Positions 10,946 to 35,000 of a stretch of 64,000 bases of DNA are shown here, in pieces. Source of the stretch: Oikopleura dioica (taxonomy: Eukaryota; Chordata; Appendicularia; Copelata; Oikopleuridae); NCBI GenBank assembly GCA_907165135.1, contig OU015567.1, positions 5,833,001 through 5,897,000 of the forward strand, in the 5' to 3' direction. A program made the position numbers and the translations under genes. Below the pieces are notes generated by a model. The model was given only the letters and a program-made list of their open reading frames with translations, had not been told where the DNA came from and searched no databases. Numbering within the stretch: position 1 is the first letter of the stretch; the number at the start of each line of letters is the position of its first letter.

Positions 10946-13900
10946 ATGCACTGCTATGTCCAGGGTACTCGTCGCCGCGTCACGACAATTGTCATAGGTA
11001 TGTACAGTTATAGAGCAATCAAGAGTTAAGGAAACGGACTAAAAACACCAGTACTACGAGAAAAGTTTCATCGTCTTTTAGCTGGGCCCGGGGCATGTTC
11101 AAAAAAGTTTCCTCGACAAAGTTTTTTTCATTTTGTTTTTTTTTTAATTTAATTTTTGCGTGTTTACGAATTTGCTTATTTTTGAGCTCTTAATTTTACG
11201 CTGGGAATTAGTCAAACATCACCGCACTTTTCATCAACAGCAAACATGTGATTTGATGATGTTATATAACCGCCCTTGGCGATTATTGTCCTTTCTCACA
11301 TGATTCAAAAATGACTACTTCCCTCTTAGTAGTAAAGGAATATTCGATCAAAGCAATAAAGAAATTATTGTAATTAGTTCTATTTTCAAAGCGATAACGT
11401 TTTAGTAAGTTGACAAACCGACTTTTCTTCTCCTATTGTTAAGGGTGTCAATGCATTCTACCTTGTCTCAAGGGAATCGATCCTGGCCCCTTTCCAAAAA
11501 TGGAAAATCTACAAAAATGCCTTTTTTGGAATCTTTGGCGTCTGTTTTTTTAAGAAAAAATCAGACAAACTGACTTTTTTTCTTTGTTTTTGAAAAAATC
11601 AACTCTCAAATTTTCGCGATTTTTGGAATTTGGTCGATTTTAGTTCAATTTTCGCGAGTTTTTTTCATTTATCGATGGAAAATTTGACTTTTAGTGTTTG
11701 AAAGTGTTGGATAATGCGGTTAGAAACGGTTCTTGTGGAAGTGGGAAATATTTTTCTCCTTGGCTTGGCTACCTCGCGTGGCTTTTGGCGTGTTTTCCGA
11801 TTCGTAAACAGCAGCGCCGTGGTTGCTACTGCCAACTCTGACCAGTTTTTTTATTTTCCCTTCAAAACTACTATCGCTGCTTTTTCCCAGCTTTTTCCTG
11901 ACGATTAAACGGCTTTTCCAGAGAGAAAGAAATTGAAAGATAAAAAATATTTTGAAAAAAAGAAAAAATAAATTTAAAATTGCGCGGGCGAAAAAAAGAA
12001 AGAAATAATATGCGAAAAAAAGGATGAAAAAAAGAAACAACTTCGGATTTTCAAATTTTTGGTCTTCAGCAGTAAAAGGTAAAAATATTTTTTGCCAAAA
12101 AAAAATTTTTTTCTCGACGGTTATTTTTATGATTATTTTCGAAAAGAAAAACTGGGCGTAAAATCGATTTTCCAGGTCATAATTCAAGGTCAGGGCCTGA
12201 CCGTCTTAGACTGCTGGCCGTCTGGTAGACGAGAAAGCTCGGTAGCTACGGTATTGAAAATTTCAGCGCTACAGTATTTTGAATGGGCTATTTATTTCTT
12301 CGAAAACATCATGAAAAATAACAAAATTCGCGTCTTAAATCCTGGGTGGCCCCTGTCATCCCCATAGATCAACAAGAGAAAGCAACAACACCTTTTTAGG
12401 GTGGGTTCGCGTGACCCCGAGAGAGTTCCAGTCACAGCGCTAGAATGTAGAACTCAGAAGACCCCGCGCGACAAACAATTAGTAGATAAACTTTGAATCC
12501 GTCAGCAGTTTTTTTTTCGACGGAAAAGGACGAAAACGCAAGACATTCTCAAAAACAAGCCAGTTTAAAAAAAGAGCTTCTCGCACCTTTTTTTAATTAA
12601 TTGAAAAAGAGACTCAATTTTTCATCAAAAATGACGAAAAACACCGAAAAAAATTTGAGCTTGAAAGAAATCTTTGTCCAAATTCTCAATGAGAATCTTC
12701 TTCTTCTTTTCCATGGAAGAGAATACAAAAGTGAGTTATTTGATAATGAAAAAAAAAATTAGTGTTCAAGAATTTGGAATCCAAAAAAGGCTGCTTACGA
12801 GCTTGAAAACATCCCCCTCGCGTTGAGCCCGCGCCAACCAAGGGCAGAAGCCTCTTTTTTTTCATCCTTTGGAAATTGTTTTTGGCAATAAAAAAAAATA
12901 GACAAAACAACAAACAATCTGAAAAAAGAAGGGGTCCGTTAGAATTGGCGCCGGAAGTCATGAGGCGTGAAATTCCAAATTTCCAGTAAAGTTTCTCAAT
13001 TAAAGACCCTTTTGCTCAAGTTGAGAATCGATTAGTTTTCGAGCTCGAAAATATCATTTTCGCGCGAGCCACTATTCTAACGATTAAATATTTAAATCGC
13101 TGGCTAGAACTAAACACGCTTAGGATGATCAATCGATCATGGATACTGTAATACTGTAAACTTACTTGTTCCTCAAAAAAAAATTGTAATGACGATTATT
13201 CGATTTTTTTTTTGAAGGGCAATAAAGCTGTCATTGGGACCAATTTATTCTGTTTGCAGGCACTTGAAAGTTACGCGGCGCGCAGCCCTTTTTAGTCCTT
13301 CCAAAGTTGACGATTCAAATTTTAAAGTGGCAATTTTAGTCGGCGGGTGCTTATGGGCAGTCCTGCTCGTTGGTTTCGTGGTGGAGGTGGGCCTGTACGA
13401 GACGATGTGCCAGCACTCGCCGGACATGTTCTCCGTCTCGTGCCAGTTGTCCGGCGACCTGATCTCCTACGTCTGCTACTCGCTCTTCATCTTCACCGCC
13501 ATCGTCGTCGGCATCCAGCTCCTCAAGACTGCGTCAAACACGCCCCCCGCCGCTCGCAACTTCAAGTCCCCGCTCGCGCTCAAAAAGGACAAACTCTGCA
13601 AACAGATCGCCTCCTCTACTGCCCTCGTCAGACTCATCGCATGTCCCCCTTCCCTTGTTTTCCTCCTAACCGCTTTTCAGATTCTGATCATCGCCGCCCT
13701 CGTGCTACTGTACATCGTGCAGAAAACAAAGGAGCTCTTTCCACAGTTGCTAAACGGCTTCGAGCCAGCTGATCATCCCAAACTAGCCATTTTGAATGTC
13801 TTCATGTATGTCCTCAACAATCTCGCACTACTAGGTAAGCAAGTCACTGTTATAGGGGGTTTTAAGCCAATCAGAAGCGAACATTCTATTCAGACAGAAA

Positions 13901-14349
13901 AGACTGCCTTCTGATTGGCTGAAAATCCCCTTTAAATTTCGAAAATGTCCGATTGAAAAAACGAAACTCTTCCTTGATTTCAATTCGTCTTTTTAGGTGT
14001 TATCTTTTTTGCCTCACAAGAACTAACAAAACTCAACCAGTCGATCGTTGACCCGATGGGCACGGCGCGGAAGAAGATGGCGGCCGAGAACGAGAAGGAC
14101 TTGGTGGAGGCGGAGTCGCCCCCGCCCCAGGCGAGCTCCTTCTTTCGCCTGAATCGCCACACGGACCACATCCAGATCATCCGCAGTTCAACGAAACAGA
14201 GTCTGCAGAAGACTCCCGAATCTCATTCCTCTTCAACCTCGGGCATCGGCTCCTGCTCCCCCAGCTCCTCGTCGCCCGGCTCGGGCTCCACGCCGCCACC
14301 GAGCCAGAATAACGCGCCAAGTTCAAAACGCAGCCAACCGCGCGCTTAA
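10946..14349 (+). CDS. Four-helix membrane protein with Ser/Pro-rich cytoplasmic tail
   Basis: The tentative first exon 10946-10997 (MHCYVQGTRRRVTTIVI) is followed by a 2.3-kb intron. The main exon starts between 13260 and 13310 and ends at 13834; the last exon is 13997-14349. Hydrophobic helices: VAILVGGCLWAVLLVGFVVE, YVCYSLFIFTAIVVGIQLL, ILIIAALVLLYIV, and LAILNVFMYVLNNLALLG continuing into VIFFASQE across the last intron. Between helices 1 and 2 a loop carries two Cys (ETMCQHSPDMFSVSCQ). The tail is charged, then Ser/Pro-rich (SPSSSSPGSGSTPPP). A 42-nt GC-AG intron (13639-13680) probably interrupts helix 3. I do not recognise the family. Exon 1 to exon 2 joining is the weakest point. Confidence 0.55.
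13855..13930. repeat. Palindromic CCAAT-bearing repeat in an intron
   Basis: Arms GGGTTTTAAGCCAATCAGAAG and CTTCTGATTGGCTGAAAA face each other around a 30-bp spacer within the 13835-13996 intron. The same GATTGGCTGAAAA motif recurs many times across the window, so this is a member of a small dispersed inverted-repeat family. Confidence 0.55.
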
Positions 14350-15434
14350 AAATGCGAAACTGCCCAGACACAAATCATCGTACCTGAAAAAATCATTTCG
14401 TATCAACCTTTTTTTTCGAAAAACAGTCATGCAAAATATCTTCTGCAAATATTCCTCGGGCCTGAATTCTTCCTCCCTACTCCATTTTTCTATTTTATTC
14501 GTATTTTCTTTCGTAATTATGTTGATTTACATATTCGTTCATCTTCGTGACATTGACTCGAGTCTCATTTCACAACTTTTTTTCTTTCCTACTTGCACAA
14601 TACTTTAGTACTGTGCTTTTTCAGCCAAATACGAGTCATGTTCAAGTTCAAGGTTCAAAAAATTTTTTTTATAAAAAAGCTATTAAAAAAAGTATAAAAA
14701 GTACCACCCGCTCCCCGTAATGCCCAGCAACATTCTAAGTTCAAAAACATGTTTTTTCCTCCTCGAGGCGAGTTTCGTCGTCGCCTCGGGCTTGAGTCCG
14801 CTTTCTGCTGTATTTTCTTTTTTTCAATACTTATTATGAACTCGTTATCGCCGTTTCTCACGACCCCGAATATTAAAAAAATTCTTAAAAAACCCAAAAT
14901 CTTCTTTTCTCGATTCAAATTTAAGAAAAATCTCATTGAAAAGTATCCTTTTTCATTCTAGCTCTGCTTCTTGAGCCCTCACGAATTCGATTTCAATAGC
15001 TAAAAACTCTTGCTTGCTCAAAAGTTAAACTCGGTGTTCCAAGCTTTCACAACCTGTTTTTTACCTGCTTTTTTGTTCATCGTTTTCCACAATTTCCCAA
15101 TTCTTGCTCCAAAAATGAGCAAATCTAAAAACTCGCATTCAATTGGCAAATCTTTGAACACTGATCCTTCGACCCTAAATCCAGCAAAGTAATTTCTAAG
15201 AGAAAGAAAAGACACCATCATTACTTCTATGTAGATTTCTGTTTTATTCATTTCGAAAAAATACAAAATAAACTCAAAAAATCAACCTCGACTTTCAAAG
15301 TTGACAGGTCATCAATTTAAAACAGGAACGCTTAAATCTGTAATTCGCACAATTTTAAAGTGATTTAAAGCGAGAACTTTCGGCGAGGAATAAAAGCAAC
15401 TTTTGCAGCCACTTTTGCAAACATCGTATTCTTC
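14350..15434. other. Intergenic, AT-rich
   Basis: 3' UTR of the membrane-protein gene and upstream region of the receptor gene. No coding signal. Nothing but A/T-rich homopolymer runs stands out. Confidence 0.4.
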
Positions 15435-18006
15435 ATGCTCTTTTTCATCTTTTTACTTTCGGTCGTGCAGGTCTTTTCATTCAAGAGCTACCGGTATTAC
15501 GGCTACGAAAACAGCGATGAGTCTCGAAGCGATGATTTCTACCCCTTCATTTACGAGAATGACTATTTTATAAAGAGTTGCGATTTGAGCGAAAAAGGAT
15601 CGGAGCAAGAATTAAGGGAGTAGACATCGTTAAATCGATTCATTTCAGCTCGAGTTTTCTTCAGCAATAGTTTTCGTTGTGACACCCTTATTGTCCCCTC
15701 CGGACATTTGAGACAAAAACAGAAGGTTTAACGATGTCTATCCCCTTAAGAAAGATGCTGTTCGAGAGCTACAACAGTAATGCCAGTCCCGATAGACTGG
15801 TTGAAGGAAAAGGTTTTTCCATCATGTTCTTATTCTTATGCTAACCCAATTTTTATGATAAAGAATCCTAAAAAAGTCCTCCTAGAAGTTCAATTAGACC
15901 AAGGGCCCGCTCAAACAAGTTCAAATAAGGATTTTCTACTGAAATTGGTGTTTAAGGAAGGCGAAACGATAACTGATCCTTTCCGGGCCGGGAACATGGG
16001 GCCTTTCAAACAAGCTCAAACTGGTGCATCTGTTTGAACGCGGCGATAGTGATGGATATGCGCATTAGAGAGGAGACGCTTGTGACGCGGCTAGTAATCC
16101 GGCAATCGTGGATAGACGCGCGCTTCTTTTGGATGGACGACTGCAGATTCAACACCATCGATCGGCTCCACATCGACATTGAGCGAATCTGGCGGCCCGA
16201 CATCGCCGTGCACAACAACGTCGACGGCACCTACATTTCCTCCTCCGTTCCCACCTTCAAGGCGATCGTCTTTTCCAACGGAACGGTGCTCCACTCCCAC
16301 ATCGGCAAATACAGCACTTTCTGCCGCGTCAACGTCGAGAACTTCCCCTACGACGAGCAAGTCTGCAGCATCGACTTCCACCCCTACGTCTACAGCGGCG
16401 AAGATGTCAAACTCAAGACAGCAGAAGTAATGCGCAAGAACTTGAAGCCCAACAGTGAATGGGAGCTGAAACGAGCCACGACGGAATATAAAGGTACTTC
16501 ATTTTAATCAAAAAAGAGGCTCTGAGAAAGTAATTATGTTACTATGTTTCGACCGAATTTTGAAATAAAAGTAGGGATGGAACAAATTCTATTTCGATAT
16601 TCAATCAAAAACTAAGTAGTTTCTTGTGAAATCATATTATATATTCAATATAAATTCCATTAAATTTTATTAAAAAACTCATTCATTCAGAAAAATGGGA
16701 CCCGCTCACCGGCCAAAACGAAACCTTCGTCCGGGCATCATTATACCTCGTCCGCCTGCCTCTTTTCTACACTCTTTACATCACCCTTCCGATTCTGATG
16801 ATCACTTCCATGGTTATTTCCGTCTTCCACCAACCAAACATGGGCGGCGAAAAAATCACGCTCTCGATTTCGGTCCTCCTCGCGCTCACCTTCTTCCTCG
16901 GCCTGGTTTCCTCCATGACTCCAAAAAGCGCCGCCGCGATCCCGCTCATTTCAAAATATCTCATCTTCTCGATGGTGCTGGTCAGCTTATCGGTTGTGTC
17001 GTCTGTTTGCATTGCGAATTTGCATCACCGAACGCCGGAAATTCACGCTATGCCTCGCTGGCTACAGAAGACCTTTTTGGATACCATTCCTACAGTGCTC
17101 TTGATGCAAAGACCTACAGTCTGGGCTCAGAAACCTTTGTAGAAAGCCTGAGTCAGGGTTCTGAAAGAGCTTTGATAAAAGAATTATCGAAAAAGCCTCT
17201 ACTGGGCTTTAATAAATGATTTTTCGGGATCCTGAGTCAGGTTTTCAACGCAGGTTTCCGAGCCCAAAATACAGTCCCGCATCCGATCTTCCCAACTGGT
17301 CATCGTTTCTCTGTTTCATCGGAATACCCTTCAAGCTACAAGTAAATAGTGAATCTTCCCCAAAAAGTATTTCCCCGACCATTTTTTCTAGCACTTATCA
17401 AGAACGAAAAAACTCGGAAAAACCCGAAGATGAAAAAACTGTTTTCACGTTGGATCACATTCCAGTGCTCTCCGGCCGTCTCAGATCAGAAGAATACATT
17501 TCCAAAAAGCTGAAGCCGCGAAAAGTTAAAATAGCGAAACAGGACACCATCTACGGATCTTTCTCGAGTATAAGTTCGGCCACGTCGAGCTTTAACGAGC
17601 GGCGAATTTCCAAGCTTGGGTTTCAAAATTTAAAAAGCGGTCGATTTCGACCTTGAAAGACATTTTTCAGCCCTGAAAAAAAGCGATTGCAACGATACAA
17701 GAGTCAAATTTTGGAAGGACTCGCTCCAGAGATGATTTTTTCGAGCAACAGAGCAGTCAGGATTGTCCTTCAAAGACCTCATTTTCTTCGTTAAATTTTA
17801 CGAAAAAAAAACAATCCGAAACGAGAATGATCGCTGACCAGCAAAAAGTGGCGGACGAGTTGGCTTCGGGCGAGGCGGACTGGATCTTCCTGGCGCTGGT
17901 GATCGATCGCTGTCTGCTGCTTATTTTTATTATGAGTTTCGCGTTTGGAAGCTGCACACTGTTCTACGGCGTCCAAGACGCTAATTACCAGTTGACACTG
18001 ACTTGA
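15435..18006 (+). CDS. Cys-loop ligand-gated channel subunit, nicotinic type (non-alpha)
   Basis: Exons: 15435-15619 (signal peptide MLFFIFLLSVVQVFS), 15751-15812 (LFESYNSNASPDRLVEGK), 16050-16493, 16691 to about 17119, then the intracellular loop (17275-17638 with a 50-nt intron at 17340-17389), and M4 to TGA 18004-18006. Diagnostic parts: VIRQSWIDARFFW, RIWRPDIAVHNNVDGTY, the 13-residue Cys loop CRVNVENFPYDEQVC, M1 PLFYTLYITLPILMITSMV, M2 GEKITLSISVLLALTFFLGL with the cation-type GEK ring, M3 YLIFSMVLVSLSVVSSVCIAN then HHRTPEIHAMPRWL, and M4 DWIFLALVIDRCLLLIFIMS. The vicinal Cys pair of alpha subunits is absent, so it would be a structural subunit. Two MITEs interrupt coding exons (15612-15749 and 17120-17270); the second leaves the model uncertain after M3. 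Confidence 0.8.
15612..15749. mobile_element. TTAA-flanked MITE inside receptor exon, probable introner
   Basis: Flanked by TTAA on both sides (15612-15615, 15746-15749), with inverted ends GGGAGTAGACATCGTTAAA and TTTAACGATGTCTATCCCC. Removing the element and one TTAA leaves a continuous reading frame (EQEL-RKMLFESYN). A donor GT at 15620-15621 lies in the left TIR (GGA|GTAGAC). An acceptor AG at 15749-15750 is made from the duplicated TTAA plus G. Splicing keeps frame and adds one codon. TTAA insertion is typical of piggyBac-type elements, but the termini are not the usual CCC, so the family is open. Confidence 0.8.
17120..17270. mobile_element. MITE of the CCTGAGTCAGG family in a receptor exon
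   Basis: A 151-bp palindrome with flanking ACAG copies (17116-17119, 17271-17274). The arms contain GGGCTC, GAAACCT and CCTGAGTCAGG in mirror order. It lies just after M3, in the large cytoplasmic loop. Read through, the frame stops at TAG within the left arm (…PTVWAQKPL). Internal GTAGAAAG (left arm) and CAACGCAG (right arm) could act as splice sites, leaving 40 extra nt. The frame then recovers only if the next 50-nt intron is retained. Confidence 0.7.
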
Positions 18007-18920
18007 GTGAATATATCAATTTTCTGATTTTGAAAGTTTATTTCCTGATTGTTACAGGTAGGCACTCAGTTCCTAAGAGTTGATATTTTGTTTAATATTT
18101 TACAAGAAAGGTGGGAACTCGCCCGGGGCGCTATTAATTTTGGAGCAAAAGTAGCAGCGGCCCGGGGCGAGCACTTTTGCGTGATCGAAGCTATTTCCAT
18201 TGTGGGTTCGTTGTTGTTTTCAAGGGTTTTTCTATGGTGGATTGGTTCTGGTTTGGGTGGTGTCTTTGCTTTTTGCTTGGAGGTGGAGGAGGTGTGGAAA
18301 TTTTGGTGAGTGCGCTTGCCACGGGCGGAAAGTGAAATAAGAGAACAGAAAAAGTGAACTTTGGGATTCTGGTAGTCTTGACTCTCTCTCAGTAGTCACC
18401 TCGGTCGAGCAGTGCAAATGGCGAGGAACAGTAGCTACTGTACGTGCGGGCGACTCACCTGCCTTGAATTAATGTGGTAATAATTCTAGCAGCAATTTTG
18501 ATTCGGGACTGATCACGTGTGGCTCATGCGGACGGAGCGACCTCAAGTGGCGACGTTTTTTTTTGTTTTTGGAAAATTGCAGTTTCTGAGGAGTTTCGAA
18601 AGCAATGACGGAATCAGCAATGGCAGACGCGAGACAGGGGCAGGATTCATTTTCATCTCGAGCTGTGGCTGCAGTTAGACAACGTCGTCGGTTTCACTTG
18701 CCCCGGGCGAGCTGGCGCGCCGCGATTTTTCCTTCACATCACTAAAATATCCTTCATCAAAAATCTCTACATCAGATGGTCTATACAGTGAATACTTTCA
18801 TCCACGCTCTTGATTGGTCAATCTTATTTCAAGCTTTAATTATTGGCTGAAAAGCTCGATGACCCATCGGCGCGCTAGATGGACATATTCGTTATTATGC
18901 TAAATCAAAGTAGAATGGAC
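18007..18920. other. Intergenic between convergent receptor and sodium-channel genes
   Basis: Both neighbours end here (receptor on +, sodium channel on -). No coding signal. Two GATTGG/ATTGGC motifs at 18806 and 18838 belong to the dispersed CCAAT-like repeat. Confidence 0.4.
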
Positions 18921-30164
<11,244 letters not shown>

Positions 30165-31933
30165 AAATTGCAGTTTAATGGCGCTAAATCCAAAACACTA
30201 CTCCAAAATTACTAGCTTTACAAAATTGCCCGATTTTCAGAATTTCTAATTGACGATAAGCCGCGAAATTTCGCCTTAGAAGTTGTCAATAATTAAGAAA
30301 TCTGAACAATGGTAGGATTTTTGAAAGAAGGGTCTTTATCGTGTCGATTCTAGTTGATTAGGGTTGAGGATTAAATATTGAAAAGCCGTGCCAGGTATTC
30401 GGGGACGGACTTCCCTGCTTCGAGGTCGGCTGCTGGTTTTCTTGTTTCCCGGCGGCGAGCCGATGCGCAGCGGTCTCGGGAAAGTCGGGATGCGGCGCGG
30501 CTTCATTTCGGATTCGCAAGAAACATAAAAGAATCGACAATTCTAGCTCTGTCGTCTTTCAAATACAAATTTGCCTGCGAAAATTGCCCTTGCTTAGTTT
30601 GAAACTTCTTGCTATCGAAGCTGAAAAACTGCTTTCAACGTCTTTTGAATGGTTTAAATAAGGGTGTCACTGTTCTAAAAATGCGAAATACCTTTTTATT
30701 AAATAGACCCTCTTAAAATCTTTATGCTAATAGCCAAGTTAATTTTATAGTAAAATAGCTAGTTTTTATTATTATTTATTATGGTCTGCCTAGGTATTAT
30801 TCTGCCTAGCTATGGTCTTTTTTCTACGACAATAATCATTAGTAAATAAAAAAAGCGAGAAGTGAGCTGTTGAAGGTGACCTAAAGACTCATCATCTTCC
30901 TAGTAGTATCGATCCTTTTCTGCTCTATCAATTCATTTTGAGAAGAAGAATAGACAATAGTAGATTGGCAGCATACAGATTGATCTTTCTTTTTTTTTAA
31001 TTTTTGTAATTATGTTATTTTTCGTTTTTTTTTGTTTCATTCATTTAGCTGGAAAGTGGAGGGCTAGATCACCCTGAGGAACGAAATTGGTGAATTATTT
31101 AAACGCCTCGACGAATAAATAAAAAATGTCTTTTTTGAATAAATGAAGGTTTCAGTCGGAAGAGATCCTCAAATATATCGCTTTGGATGAAATATGCAAT
31201 GGCACATGAATTCTTGCAAAGACCGTTTTTGGGAAGAAAAAAGGTTGAAGGTCAGCTTGTCAATTTTAGTCGATGGAAAAGGCGTTTTGGGAATTTCTAC
31301 TTGAGCAAAATCAACAGTTCTAGATCTTAAAGTTGGTGCAAATTTGATTGGTTAATGGGCTCAATACAGCTATTTTATTGGTCGATTTCGTCATTCCATT
31401 TTTTTATGGAAAATGCCAGTCTGATTTTCGCTACCAGTAAAAAGCAGGTCGACGCATAATTCATCAAAAGAAAGGCTTTCATTCTTGACTTATGCCGCCT
31501 CCGAGAATCGTTATTCTCGTTGATGAATGAAACAATAAACTTTAATTATTCAACATTGTTTTTAACATTCTTGGTAATTTATTTTCTCCCTCTTATTTTC
31601 CTATCGCGCCATTTTTTTCTCATTTTTCATTTTGCCACTTTTCGAACATCCATTCTAGCGTTACCCTGCAATGACCCTCCCTGCCTGCTGCAGTTGGACA
31701 AGCCCTAACCTCACAATCGCCCTGTTGTTAACCCGTTAATCAAAATGATAATCTCCGTACTTTGACAGCTGCTATGTGACATGAATTTATAGCGCTAGAA
31801 ATTAGGTAGTCAATTTTGCTTCCTCGCGGAAGACAGGCTCCATCATTCTAATAGACGGTCTCCTGCAGGCTGCATCGTAAAAATTGCATTTTTTAAGCTG
31901 CGAATCCGTTCCTGGCGCGAGCCGTTCCGCGAC

Positions 31934-32024
31934 GTATTCCGCCGGAACGCCGGAGTCTGAGCTCATCGTGCGTGAGCGGGGTCCACTCCACCTCAAGAAT
32001 GGTGAAGCCACCCCCATCAGACAT
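31934..32024 (-). CDS. Candidate N-terminal exon of the sodium channel
   Basis: On the minus strand an ATG (complement of 32022-32024) opens MSDGGGFTILEVEWTPLTHD followed by ELRLRRSGG, ending at a possible GT donor (32032-side complement at 31932-31933). Animal Nav channels begin with a short segment containing F-x-x-(F/P)T-x-(E/D)-x-L, which this resembles. It would join the exon at 30164 across a 1.8-kb intron. Splice phase is not proven and the match is weak. Confidence 0.3.
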
Positions 32025-35000
32025 TTGCTATGTCACGGGATGAGGCGCCAACGGTGCTGCTGATATTTAAACATAAACACAACCACGACGGCCGCCTTCT
32101 AAAACAACTGGATTAGACTACGTGCGAGTGGCGAGTGTGGCTGCTCTGCCCCCAGGGGAGTGCCCAGCCGTGCTAGTGCGCGAGCGCGGCCCCCACCGAA
32201 AAATGGCGAGCGAGTTTTGGGCACGCGCCGCATCGGCAAAATGTCACACAAGCGATGATTAGTCGGAAACAAATCAGCTCATCCTGCACAACTACCGAGT
32301 AGAAGTAGAAGTACACGGCTAAATTTATTACGCCGGTAACACCCTTAATTCGCCGAGTTATCCGCCGCCCTCTGATCTATTTCATTCAAGAAGTTGTAAA
32401 AAGAAAGCTTACAGAAATAGCTTATCAAATTAAACATTCCTTTAACATACTTCTATTCCTGTATCCTAACAACTATCTATAATCAAATCTATTTTACTAA
32501 TGGTAAGACAAGTTAAAATTCCCTAAAAGAATCTACCTAGAAATTAGTAAGCAAGAAAGTCTATGGAGTTTGGAAGTCTCTGATTGGTTCCATTGAGGAA
32601 TAAGGGCATTTGATTGGCTGAAAAGCCCTATGAAAGGGCACAGCCTATTTTGAATTAGTAATTTTGTAATAGAAATCGTCAGTTAAACTGCAAAGAAAGC
32701 GAAAGAAAAATGACGGCCTTCTGACGGCAGGGGTCCATTTTGGACATGTTGCCGATCGATTTTGGAAAATTCAAAGCTGTCAGCTCTTTTGATTAATGTT
32801 ACACTGTGTGGCGAACAGGGGCGAATATGATTCGCCGATGGGCCCGATCGGACGAGCAGTGGAAGGGATGGCCTTTCCCCATGGACCCATCCTCGCTGAC
32901 TCATTTTATCGGAATATTTTACAAAAGAAAAATAAAAGAAAAATGGCGTCGAAAATATCAAAAGGGATTATTGCTGATTATTGATAGTTTTTCTTTTGAT
33001 TTTTACGACTTCCAAAAGCCATAACACGGGCGTCTCGCCAACCACCGCTTCTGACATTTTTTTCGAAGCAAAGAAACTAACCTGTGGATGAACCTGACGT
33101 GGTTGTCGAGAATCTTCGTCTTAGGGCAGTGCTTCCATCACCTGGAAGCTTTCTGTTCTTCTTCGTTGATTTCTTCGTTGAATTCTCTGTTTTTCGAAGT
33201 CTTCTTTTTTCTGTCTTTTTTCTGGTTCTCTTTGGCTTCGTTTCTCTAGTGAGTGAGGTTGCTGTAGTTGTGTTGTAATATTCGGCGGTTTAGTTTAATC
33301 TAGGTTAATAAATCGCAGGACTGGCCGTCTTCGATTTTCCACCAGCTCTCTTTTCTCGTTTTTCTCAGTTAATAATATTTCAAATCGAGGCTGCGCGCCG
33401 GTGCGCCCTCTTGCGGCCCGCCCAAGAAGAGAGAGAGAGAGGATCTTCTTTTTTCTGCTTCTGCTTGAGGAGGATGGTCGAATTCGGCGATTTCGAGTTT
33501 AGTTCTCTCTCCTCGCTGGAATTGCTTTTCTTCTTTTCGTATCGTTTTTGGACCGCTCGCTAGGCGTAGTGTGTTTTGGCAGACTCCACCTGTAACAAAG
33601 GATTCAGATCTGTTCCCAGTGCAAGAATGAGTTACTACTAAAAAGGAGGAGGGGATAAGCTCGTTTGGACAAGTTCAAGATTGGGCAAGAAGATCTGCGG
33701 CGGAAAGCCCTCAGGATGTTCATGAAATAAGCGCCACCCGTCCAAAGAACATGGTTAATTGTCATCACCAAGACAATTGGTAGACGCTTGTTGATTAAAA
33801 TTGTTATGTTTATCTAGAATTTTCGAAAGAAGACGCCGGTCTCTTGAGAAATCTCCCTCCTCGCCAACAAAGAAAAGGAACAGATCTGAACCCTTCCCCA
33901 AATGCTTGTTTATCTAATTAGGACATGCCTTCATCAGTAAATGTCAAAAGGAATAAAAGAGGGGAGAAAAAAAAAGAAAGTTTTACGACGGAAAATTTGA
34001 AATTAGCCTGTTGGTTATTATTAGCTTGCAAAAAGGGTCGTTGTTTGAAAATTTTTGCGAAATCAATTTTGAATGATGAATCGAAACAATGGGGAAAATA
34101 GGAAATGCGAAAAAGAGAATGGGAGGTGCGCAGTGGCGGAAACTGAACCCAGCAGCCTGGGTAATAAATGGTCAAGTTTACGATGAAACGTGACGGTATT
34201 CCGAGGCGTTTACGAAAAGTAACAACCGTTAATTGTCGAAAAAAAAGAGTTTCATTCTGAAAAACGCTCGAAATAGTAAGCTTTTATTGGGTTTTAAATA
34301 GCGCAATCTGGATTTTTTATTGAGCCTTTTATTAAGTTATATCGTAAATAAAGAAGAATCCTCTTTCATCATCACTTTCTTTTTAGTCTCACATCAGCAC
34401 TTATAAATCAGCGACTTCCCGTTTACACCCGCTCAAAAATCCACAGATCGATCATCGAGGCACGAAAATTCAGACTTCAAAATTTCATAAATTGGCAGAT
34501 GATTTGCGCCCTAATTACGCATGATTGGCTCTTTCTCTCCCGGAAAGAGCCCCCCTCTTTGTCACTTTTTGACATTTTTTTCCTGAATAAGAGTCGCCAA
34601 TTTTTCGAATTGTCGTTTTTTTTGGCGGCTTTTTTGGCAAAAGTTGGCGGTATTTGCCGATTCCGATTTCTACAGTCTAAATTACGAGAATGTCATTTTA
34701 GCAGCCGCCCAGGCACAGTGGCGTGATTTAGCCTGCCCTCCATGGCTCACTACTTTGTAACCTAATAAGCTCGCAGTCTATTACTATCGATTTCTGAATC
34801 CGCATATTTTTTTTCCTCTTCGCGGAGAAAAAATAGCAGCGTAAAGTTCACTCTCCCAATTTGCCAAATTGAGAAACAGAGGGAATAGATATCCTTTATA
34901 TTGCCAATTGGCTATTACTCTCTGCTTTTTTTTTCAAAATCGCAGCGAGTTTTTCTTTTTAACTCTTTTGGATATTGAAGAGTTTTTTTTTTCTTCTGAA

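Noticed and set aside
15842-16037. Possible extra receptor exon (KKVLLEVQLDQ) between 15812 and 16050
   Set aside because: It resembles a beta strand of the receptor, but no splice sites keep frame, and the flanking exons already join directly to VMDMRIREE.
33084-33278. 64-codon hydrophobic ORF on plus strand
   Set aside because: Phe/Val-rich translation of a T-rich tract; the opposite strand better fits a purine-rich 5' UTR exon.
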